From positions 2,356,001 to 2,420,000 of the forward strand of contig NZ_CP088298.1 in assembly GCF_021117425.1 (NCBI RefSeq): a stretch of DNA of 64,000 nucleotides, in the 5' to 3' direction. The notes under the pieces were generated by a model. That model searched no databases. It was not told the DNA's origin and saw only the letters and a list, made by a program, of their open reading frames with translations. Shown here piece by piece: positions 58,221 through 64,000 of the stretch (within the stretch, counting starts at the first letter, position 1; every line of letters starts with the position of its first letter). This DNA is from Brevibacterium zhoupengii. GTDB taxonomy: Bacteria > Actinomycetota > Actinomycetes > Actinomycetales > Brevibacteriaceae. Both the position numbers and the translations under genes were made by a program.

Positions 58221-58772
58221 ATGAACACCAAGGAACGCATCTCCGCGCAATTCGACCTCACGCCCGCCGCAACTGCTCCCGACCTCATGGCTGCATCGAC
58301 CGCCGAGGCGCTGTCGTCGATCGCCGGCGACGTCCACGCATTCGCCATCGATCCGCAGATCGCCGACACAGCCGCCCTGCTCGATGCCACCGGGCTGGGA
58401 CCCGAAACCTCGGCGAACTGTGTTCTCGTCGCTGGTTCGCGTGCCGGGGAGGAGCGCATCGCCGCCTGCATGGTGCTCGCGAACACCCGGGCCGATGTGA
58501 ACAAGCGCGTGAAGAAACTCCTCGACGTGCGCAAGGCCTCGTTCCTGCCCATGGACCGTGCGGTCGGCGAATCGGGGATGGAGTATGGCGGCATCGGGCC
58601 CATCGGTCTGCCTGCCGACTACCGGATCCTCATCGACTCACGCGTCGCCGAGTCCAAGGAGCTCATCATCGGTTCGGGGATCCGCGGTTCCAAGCTCATC
58701 CTCTCCGGTACAGCACTGGCATCGCTTCCCACCGCCGAGGTGGTCGAGGGTCTCGCGAACGAGATCAGCTGA
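58221..58772 (+). CDS. YbaK/EbsC family aminoacyl-tRNA deacylase-like protein
   Basis: The 183-residue protein has the YbaK/EbsC fold. Identifying segments are [51 protein letters not shown] and [42 protein letters not shown], with the conserved Lys of the editing site in VNKRVKKLL. It may hydrolyse misacylated tRNA in trans. The ATG at 58221 is preferred over a GTG at 58215. Confidence 0.87.
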   Translation: MNTKERISAQFDLTPAATAPDLMAASTAEALSSIAGDVHAFAIDPQIADTAALLDATGLGPETSANCVLVAGSRAGEERIAACMVLANTRADVNKRVKKLLDVRKASFLPMDRAVGESGMEYGGIGPIGLPADYRILIDSRVAESKELIIGSGIRGSKLILSGTALASLPTAEVVEGLANEIS

Positions 58773-58798
58773 GATTTTCGGTCAGCTCAAACCCTCGG

Positions 58799-59569
58799 TC
58801 AGCTCAGTCCTGCCTGATCGAGTACATAGGTGATGAGTGGTTCGTAGAGGTAGGGTACGACGTCATCGTCGAGGGGGACGGTGACCTCGATGGCTCCCTG
58901 CGCCTCGGCGACGAAGAGGGCAGGATCGTTGCAGTCGGCGTAGCCCAGCGTGCGCAGTCCCCGGGTCGAGGCTGCACCTGCCCACCCATGATCGGCCACG
59001 ATCAGATCGGGGGCAGCGCCACCTCGGCGGGTGATGTCGTTAAGCAGTGCGTGCATGGGTTCGGCGAGGTGGGTGTGCGGGGTTCCGCCGTGCTGGTGCC
59101 AGGTCCACACGCGGTTGATCTGCCGGCAGTCGCCGCCGAGTCCCGGGACCGGAACGGCGTTGGCCTGGTGAGTGATGGTGGCGCCACCGGCTTCGGCTGC
59201 CTCGGCGATGGCCATGTGCACGGGAAGCAGGCCCGCGGGGTGGCCGGTGGCGAAGAGGATCTCTCCCCCGGCACGCGTGACCTCGCCGATGGCCACGGCT
59301 AAACGCTCGAGCGCGTCGATGCAGCGTTGCGTCGAAATCGTGTCGACGCCTTCGATGAAGTCCACCTCAGGGCGTAGCCCGCACCGGTCGACCATAAGAG
59401 CGAACACGGAGTCATAGTCCCAATCACGGGTGAGTTCGACACCGAAGTCGAACTGCTTCTCCTGTGCGAGGAATCGGTGGATGTGAGAGAGATTGTTCTC
59501 CCTGGGTGTCCCCACCTCACCGGTGATGCGAGCTGCTTTCAGGGCGTGGGCGAGTGTGGTGCGGTCCAC
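58799..59569 (-). CDS. Putative phosphatase of an actinobacterial family
   Basis: The 256-residue soluble protein resembles Streptomyces proteins annotated simply as phosphatase. It contains ITGEVGTPRENNLSHIHRF, LFATGHPAGLLPVHMAIAEAAEAGG, LAEPMHALLNDI and VADHGWAGAASTRGLRTLGYADCNDPALFVAEAQG, with conserved Asp and His residues that could bind metal. No substrate is known to me. GTG at 59569 is preceded by AAGAGGAGACCA. Confidence 0.7.
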   Translation of the reverse strand: MDRTTLAHALKAARITGEVGTPRENNLSHIHRFLAQEKQFDFGVELTRDWDYDSVFALMVDRCGLRPEVDFIEGVDTISTQRCIDALERLAVAIGEVTRAGGEILFATGHPAGLLPVHMAIAEAAEAGGATITHQANAVPVPGLGGDCRQINRVWTWHQHGGTPHTHLAEPMHALLNDITRRGGAAPDLIVADHGWAGAASTRGLRTLGYADCNDPALFVAEAQGAIEVTVPLDDDVVPYLYEPLITYVLDQAGLS

Positions 59570-59676
59570 TGGTCTCCTCTTGTGCGGTCACGTGCGCCAA
59601 AGTCACGACGGACAAGGTCATGAAAATGGCTGGATAGTGTCTGCGACCAGTCTCCCACAGCCGGTCTCGTTCCCGG

Positions 59677-60306
59677 TCAGCGCTGTGAAGGGCTCTGGTC
59701 CGGCAATGGTCGGCGCCCTGTGACCGTCAGCAGCATCTCTCGGGCGCTCGCCCTCACTTCGCGCGGGCCGGTGCCCATGCTGAAATCTGCGTCCTCGGCG
59801 ATGAGTCTGAGGCCGGTGAGATCCGTGCCGAAGTAGGCAAGGTTCTTCTCCCCTGCCTGTTCGAGTACGAGTCTGATCCGTTCGGCGGGAGCCGGTGCAA
59901 GCCCCAGAGGCTCCGTGATGTCGAGGCCGTGGATGACGTCATGGCTGAGCGCTCCCACCGGACCGCCGCCGGGTGGTCTCCACGGATTGCGGATATTCTC
60001 TCGCAGGGCGGAGAGAAGGGCGACGTCGGTGAGTGTGGACGTGTCCTCGTGGGCGACATGATCGGCGAAGTCGTTGAACCTGAATCCGTGTCTGACCAGG
60101 CCCACAAAGAACCGGAGACCTCCGTGTCGATAGGCCATCGTCATATGGGCGACGACTTCCCTGACCCGCCACCCGGTGCACAGCGAGGGCACCGACCAGT
60201 CGTGTGAGTCGAGTTCATCGAGCAGGCCGACCATGCGGGCGCGCTCGGCGAAGGTCTCGTCGCGGATGAGTTCAGCGGAAGGATGTGTGTTCTTTTCTGA
60301 GTTCAT
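59677..60306 (-). CDS. Maleylpyruvate isomerase-like (mycothiol-dependent/DinB-type) protein
   Basis: The 209-residue protein has the four-helix DinB-like fold of mycothiol-dependent maleylpyruvate isomerases. VREVVAHM and the HDVIHGLDI segment supply His ligands for a metal, and TGWRVREVVAHMTMAYRHGG is the typical N-terminal signature. Its enzymatic activity is unknown. It lies 67 bases downstream of the sigma factor gene in the same direction. TATAAG lies 3-9 bases upstream of the ATG at 60306, too close for a normal promoter of that start. Confidence 0.78.
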   Translation of the reverse strand: MNSEKNTHPSAELIRDETFAERARMVGLLDELDSHDWSVPSLCTGWRVREVVAHMTMAYRHGGLRFFVGLVRHGFRFNDFADHVAHEDTSTLTDVALLSALRENIRNPWRPPGGGPVGALSHDVIHGLDITEPLGLAPAPAERIRLVLEQAGEKNLAYFGTDLTGLRLIAEDADFSMGTGPREVRASAREMLLTVTGRRPLPDQSPSQR

Positions 60307-60373
60307 ACTTCTTATACGCAGGCCCGGGCTCGAACTCATCGGTCCCGGGTGAAATTCTTCTCAGAGGCGCGCC

Positions 60374-61360
60374 TCAGGCAGTGGAGTCCACACTCTCCGG
60401 GAGGCCGAATTCGCGGAATCGTCCCTGGCTGCCGAGGAACGTGACCAGATGGGATACCGTGTTCTCTCGCACCTCAACGAGGAGCAGCGCAAGGGCACGG
60501 GACACTCCGTCGCTGCCGACCCGGTACTGCCCGAAGCCTGGGCTGCCGTTGATCGGCACGGGAATAAGACGGTCACCATCGCAGGCATCGGCTGCGCCCA
60601 TGACCGAAAGAATGGTCTCTCGTCCTTCGAGCCACCAGGCGAACGGCGGCATCGAGGACCGGGCGTCTTCACGCAGCAGGCGGCTGAGCGCGACCATATC
60701 GTGAGCCTCGAAGGCACTGACATAGTCATCGAGCAGTTGACGTTGCCGGGCGTCGGTGGGGTCGAAGACCTCTGTTGTCTCTGGTGGGGACTTCGCCAAG
60801 CGAGCTCGTGCCCGCTGCAGGGCGCTGTTGACGGCAGGCACCGTCGTTCCGATGATGTGCGCGGACTCCTCGGCGCTGAAGCTGAGAACCTCCCGCAGCA
60901 GGAGCACCGCACGTTGTCGTGGTGCCAAGCGCTGCAGGGCCGCGATGAAGGCGTAGCGCACACTCAAGCGCTGTTCGACGATCTCGGCCGGGTCGGTGGC
61001 CGAGATCACCCGGGCGTCGGGGATCGGTTCGACGAAGTGATCGGCCGACAGCGGCGCACCCAGCTCAGCGGACGTGGTGCCTGTCCGCGCAGGGCCCAGG
61101 TCGGTGGCCCTGGACCGGCGACGTGCGTCTCGCAGCAGATCCAGGCAGATGTTGGTCGCGATGCGATGCACCCAGGTGGAGAGCTTCGCCCGTTGCGGGT
61201 CATAGTTCTCAAGGGAGCGGTAGGCCCGCAGGATCGTCTCCTGGACGGCGTCGTCGGTGTCCGCCACGTTGCCGAGCATTCGGTAGCAGTAGGCAGTCAG
61301 CCGAATACGCAGTTCCTCGAGATCATCGACCGTTGGTCTGAGCGGTGCGTCTGTGCTCAC
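60374..61360 (-). CDS. ECF sigma factor with SnoaL-like C-terminal domain (SigG/SigJ-like)
   Basis: The 328-residue protein has sigma region 2 (LTAYCYRMLGNVADTDDAVQETILRAYRSLENYDPQRAKLSTWVHRIATNICLDLLRD) and region 4 (LQRLAPRQRAVLLLREVLSFSAEESAHIIGTTVPAVNSALQRARARL). A SnoaL/NTF2-like domain follows (about 208-328). The extra domain usually modulates the sigma factor in place of a separate anti-sigma factor. GTG at 61360 is used. A palindrome lies 36-51 bases upstream. Confidence 0.9.
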   Translation of the reverse strand: MSTDAPLRPTVDDLEELRIRLTAYCYRMLGNVADTDDAVQETILRAYRSLENYDPQRAKLSTWVHRIATNICLDLLRDARRRSRATDLGPARTGTTSAELGAPLSADHFVEPIPDARVISATDPAEIVEQRLSVRYAFIAALQRLAPRQRAVLLLREVLSFSAEESAHIIGTTVPAVNSALQRARARLAKSPPETTEVFDPTDARQRQLLDDYVSAFEAHDMVALSRLLREDARSSMPPFAWWLEGRETILSVMGAADACDGDRLIPVPINGSPGFGQYRVGSDGVSRALALLLVEVRENTVSHLVTFLGSQGRFREFGLPESVDSTA

Positions 61361-61395
61361 ACCGACATCATCACATGCATTCGAGGCGGGTGACC

Positions 61396-61411
61396 ATCCT
61401 TGAACAAGGAT
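61396..61411. promoter_or_regulatory. Palindrome upstream of the ECF sigma gene
   Basis: ATCCTTG and CAAGGAT flank a two-base centre. The site is 36 bases before the GTG and could be an operator. Confidence 0.35.
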
Positions 61412-61453
61412 ATGGATGGCGCTTGTGCAGTTGGTGTGGCGTGAGGCTCGACC

Positions 61454-62431
61454 TCAGAGATCGGCAGCGGGCTCCGTCTGCAGAGCAAAGCAGGCCACCG
61501 CCGAGGCGGCTGCGACGTTGAGTGAGTCCACTCCCCCTGACATCGGGATCATCACCGTCGAATCGCAGGCGGCGATCGTTGAACGGCGCAGACCGTCGCC
61601 CTCGGTACCGAAGACGATGGCGGTGCGCTCGGGAGCGTTCGCGGCGAAATCACGGATGGCCACCGAATCCTGTTCGAGAGCCAGAGCTGCGACATGGAAG
61701 CCGAGCTCACGCAATGAGTCGACTCCAGCCGGCCAGGACTCGATCCGCGTCCACGGGACCTGGAAGACCGTGCCCATGGAGACTCGGATGGAACGCCGGT
61801 AAAGAGGATCGGCGCACCTCGGCGTGACCAGGACGGCGTCGACGCCGAACGCGGCGGCGGATCGGAAGATCGCGCCCACATTCGTATGGTCGACGACGTC
61901 TTCGATGACGACGATGCGTTTGGCTTTGGCCACGAGCTGGGAAACATCGGCCATCTCCGGGCGATGCATGGCCGCCAGCGCACCTCGGTGCAGGTGGAAG
62001 CCGGTGAGTGCTTCGACTGCAGCATCGGTGCCGATGAAGATCGGAGCATCATTGGCGGCGATGAGGTCGGCTAGGTCGAAGAGCCATTTGGGGCTGGTCA
62101 GGTAGGACCGGGGAACCATGCCTGCGGCGTGGGCACGGCGGATGATCTTTGAGGACTCGGCGATGAACAGGCCCTCGGCCGGTTCCCGGACGCTGCGCAG
62201 GGCGACATCCGTCAGCTGGGTGTAGTCATACAGGTCGGTGGCCGAGACACTGACCTCGCCAACTCCGCTCTCGGAGCCGACGCCCCCGTCGACGCCGTCC
62301 CCGACCCCGTCGCCAACGCCATTGATCGTCTCCTCGTCGAAGAACCGCAGACGGGCGGCGGTGATGCCGAGTTCGGCGGCACGGTCGATGACCTGCTGCC
62401 TCGTCAGTGGTGCCTTCGCCGGTGTATTCAT
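61454..62431 (-). CDS. TrmH/SpoU family RNA 2'-O-methyltransferase
   Basis: The 325-residue enzyme has an N-terminal substrate-binding domain and a C-terminal SPOUT knot with VVIEDVVDHTNVGAIFRSAAAFGVDAVLV, AIVFGTEGDGL and VMIPMSGGVDSLNVAAASAVACF. The target RNA position is unknown. An unusual low-complexity stretch rich in Gly, Val and Asp (about residues 38-60) lies near the N-terminus. It begins four bases after the TSUP gene ends, in one operon. Confidence 0.9.
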   Translation of the reverse strand: MNTPAKAPLTRQQVIDRAAELGITAARLRFFDEETINGVGDGVGDGVDGGVGSESGVGEVSVSATDLYDYTQLTDVALRSVREPAEGLFIAESSKIIRRAHAAGMVPRSYLTSPKWLFDLADLIAANDAPIFIGTDAAVEALTGFHLHRGALAAMHRPEMADVSQLVAKAKRIVVIEDVVDHTNVGAIFRSAAAFGVDAVLVTPRCADPLYRRSIRVSMGTVFQVPWTRIESWPAGVDSLRELGFHVAALALEQDSVAIRDFAANAPERTAIVFGTEGDGLRRSTIAACDSTVMIPMSGGVDSLNVAAASAVACFALQTEPAADL

Positions 62432-62435
62432 GCGA

Positions 62436-63266
62436 TCACAGGGTAAGGATGCGCCAGATGGCGACGAGCCCGAGGATGACGATGATGGTGCGCAGCAGGA
62501 CGGGTGAGAACTTGCGTCCCACGCGGGCTCCGAAGTAGCCGCCGATGAGTGAGCCGATGGCGATGCAGATGACGGCGATCCAGTTGATCCGATCGTGGCC
62601 GACGATGATGTAGGTGCTCGCAGAGACCGTGTTGACGACCAGGACCAGGACGTTCTTCAGTCCGTTGAGCCGCTGCAGGTCATCGGGCAGGAGCAGTCCG
62701 AGCAGGGCGATGAGTATGATGCCCTGGGCCGCGGCGAAGTAGCCGCCGTAGATCGCGGTCAGGAAGACCACGACGAGGACGAGGATATAACGGCCGGTGG
62801 AGAGCGTGTCGCCGACCGAGGCCGCCACATGTTCCTTGCCTGCCTTTTCGGCACGGCGGACTGCTCTGCTCTTGAGATGACGTGACAGCGCCGGCTGGGC
62901 CACGACCATGACGAGGGCGACGACGAGAAGGACCGGGACGATCGTTTCGAAGGCGTCTTCTGGCAGGTGGAGAAGCAGATAGGCGCCGGTCAGCGATCCC
63001 AGGATGGAGGCCGGCACGAAGCCGAGGATCCTCCGCCATTGCCCCTTCAGCTCCTCCCGGTAGCCGAAGGACGACGCGATGTTGCCGGGGATGAGTCCGA
63101 CCGCGTTGCTCATCGTCGACACGACCGGGGGCACGCCGAAGGCGACGAGCACCGGGAAGGTGATGAGGGTACCGGAGCCGACGACGGCGTTGATGCCGCC
63201 AGCGCCGATTCCTGCGAGGACGATCAGCGCGATCTGCCACAGTTCCATTCCGAGAACTGGGTCCAT
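62436..63266 (-). CDS. TSUP (TauE/SafE-family) membrane permease
   Basis: The 276-residue protein has about eight predicted membrane helices. The first repeat motif GGINAVVGSGTLITFPVLVAFGVPPVVSTMSNAVGLIPGNIASSFGY and the second repeat (GGYFAAAQGIILIALLGLLL, LNGLKNVLVLVVN) identify the family, whose members move sulfite, sulfonates or related anions. The substrate is unknown. It is two bases downstream of the ABC ATPase gene. Confidence 0.9.
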   Translation of the reverse strand: MDPVLGMELWQIALIVLAGIGAGGINAVVGSGTLITFPVLVAFGVPPVVSTMSNAVGLIPGNIASSFGYREELKGQWRRILGFVPASILGSLTGAYLLLHLPEDAFETIVPVLLVVALVMVVAQPALSRHLKSRAVRRAEKAGKEHVAASVGDTLSTGRYILVLVVVFLTAIYGGYFAAAQGIILIALLGLLLPDDLQRLNGLKNVLVLVVNTVSASTYIIVGHDRINWIAVICIAIGSLIGGYFGARVGRKFSPVLLRTIIVILGLVAIWRILTL

Positions 63267-63268
63267 GC

Positions 63269-64000
63269 TCAGTACTGGGATCGGGCGTGGAACCGCTGCC
63301 CGTCGCGGGTGAGCTTGACGTCGATGCCGAAGGTCGCAGAGAGATTGTCGGCCGTCAGAGTCTCATCGATGGGGCCGGCAGCCATGTCGGTGCCTTCGGC
63401 CAGGAGCAGCACGTGGGTGATGCCCACAGGGATCTCCTCGACGTGGTGGGTGACCATGATCGTCGCCGGCGCCCACTTCGAGGACAGAATCTCCGTCAGC
63501 GCGGCCAGCAGCTCCTCTCGACCGCCCAGGTCGAGTCCGGAGGCGGGTTCGTCGAGGAGCAGCAGCTCCGGATCCGTCATCAGCGCACGGGCGATCTGCA
63601 CCCGCTTGCGCTCGCCCTCGGACAGGGTGCCGAAGGTGCGATCAGCCAGGTGGGAGATGTTGAACGCGCCGAGGAGGTCCTTGGCTCGCTCAATGTCATC
63701 CGTTTCGTATTCCTCGACCCAGCGACCGGTGACCCCGTAGGCAGCAGTCAGCACGGTGTCGAGCACAGCTTCGGACAGAGGGATGCGGTTGGCCAGCGCG
63801 GTCGAGGCATAGCCGATGCGCGGACGCAGTTCGAATACGTCGACGCGCCCGAGGCGCTCTTCCAGGATTCCGACGGTACCCGTTGTCGGGTGCATTCGTC
63901 CGGCAGCCATCTCCAACAGGGTCGTCTTCCCGGCGCCGTTGGGTCCGAGAACGGCCCAATGCTCACCCTCGGAGACGGTCAGGGAGAAATCTTGGAGGAG
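63269..64000 (-). CDS. ABC transporter ATP-binding protein, 5' end outside the window
   Basis: The visible 243 residues include Walker A GPNGAGKTT (near the window edge), signature LSEGERKRVQIARAL, Walker B LLLLDEPASGLD and the switch His in MVTHHVEEIP. The N-terminus lies beyond 64000. It resembles cytosolic ModF/YlmA-like ATPases, and no cognate ABC permease is visible. A functional link with the adjacent TSUP permease is possible but only inferred from position. Confidence 0.88.
   Translation of the reverse strand, partial: LLQDFSLTVSEGEHWAVLGPNGAGKTTLLEMAAGRMHPTTGTVGILEERLGRVDVFELRPRIGYASTALANRIPLSEAVLDTVLTAAYGVTGRWVEEYETDDIERAKDLLGAFNISHLADRTFGTLSEGERKRVQIARALMTDPELLLLDEPASGLDLGGREELLAALTEILSSKWAPATIMVTHHVEEIPVGITHVLLLAEGTDMAAGPIDETLTADNLSATFGIDVKLTRDGQRFHARSQY

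Noticed and set aside
61350..61364. TGTCGGTG at the ECF sigma start codon as a PafBC-type element
   Set aside because: It overlaps the GTG start and no TAnnnT box follows at the right distance.

Overview
The window looks like a chromosomal segment of a high-GC actinomycete, most likely of the order Micrococcales and possibly Brevibacterium. The genus is an inference; the phylum is well supported. Evidence is a complete Pup-proteasome locus (pup, dop, pafA, prcA, prcB, ARC/Mpa ATPase), mycothiol ligase MshC, RbpA, PafBC, the imuA'-imuB-dnaE2 mutasome, and strong GC bias at third codon positions. Most of the window is core genome; the one clear recent arrival is an IS481-family insertion sequence.

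Layout. 1-2600: an SDR oxidoreductase (cut by the window edge), divergent from a WYL-type regulator, then an RlpA-like cell-wall protein. 2600-6300: a small helical protein, a glycerophosphodiesterase, rbpA, a polyprenol-phosphate-mannose synthase and a degenerate amidohydrolase-like protein. 6385-10446: a fused FEN/DEDDh nuclease and secA2. 10511-16340 (minus): pafB-pafC-tatA-tatC-helY. 16381-28064: DUF3866, two FKBP proteins, dop-pup-prcB-prcA-pafA, DUF3054, trmI-ARC and a site-2-protease-like gene. 28171-38714: RecB-like nuclease, HAD phosphatase, PAC2 protein, mshC with its conserved SCO1664/DUF3090 neighbours, a catalytically degenerate aldo/keto reductase, uppP, histidine phosphatase, DUF5703, a DMT transporter and an M20 peptidase. 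38882-40360: an insertion sequence placed exactly at the 3' end of tRNA-Leu(GAG). 40476-46677: a fatty-acid module (MaoC, FabG4-like, thiolase, TetR, acyl-CoA dehydrogenase/oxidase). 46821-49179: metY-metX. 49357-55154: imuA'-imuB-dnaE2. 55532-64000: methyltransferases, PdxK, L31 type B, YbaK-like protein, phosphatase, mycothiol-type isomerase, ECF sigma factor, and an operon of an ABC ATPase, TSUP permease and TrmH methyltransferase.

The order rbpA/ppm1, helY-tat-paf, proteasome, trmI, RecB-like, PAC2, mshC, DUF3090, uppP resembles the M. tuberculosis Rv2050-Rv2136c interval, and the fatty-acid block resembles Rv0241c-Rv0244c (established knowledge of those genomes, from memory).

The most interesting signals are regulatory. 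Three sites match the form TGTCRGNG-N8-TAnnnT of the RecA-independent (PafBC-dependent) DNA-damage promoter of mycobacteria. They lie in front of the WYL regulator, the RecB-like nuclease and the imuA' leader, in the same window as pafB and pafC. The imuA' promoter also carries a LexA box, so the mutasome appears to have two damage inputs. rbpA has an exact GGAAT-N18-GTT SigR-type promoter. Many genes appear leaderless, with the start codon 6-8 bases after a TAnnnT -10 box.
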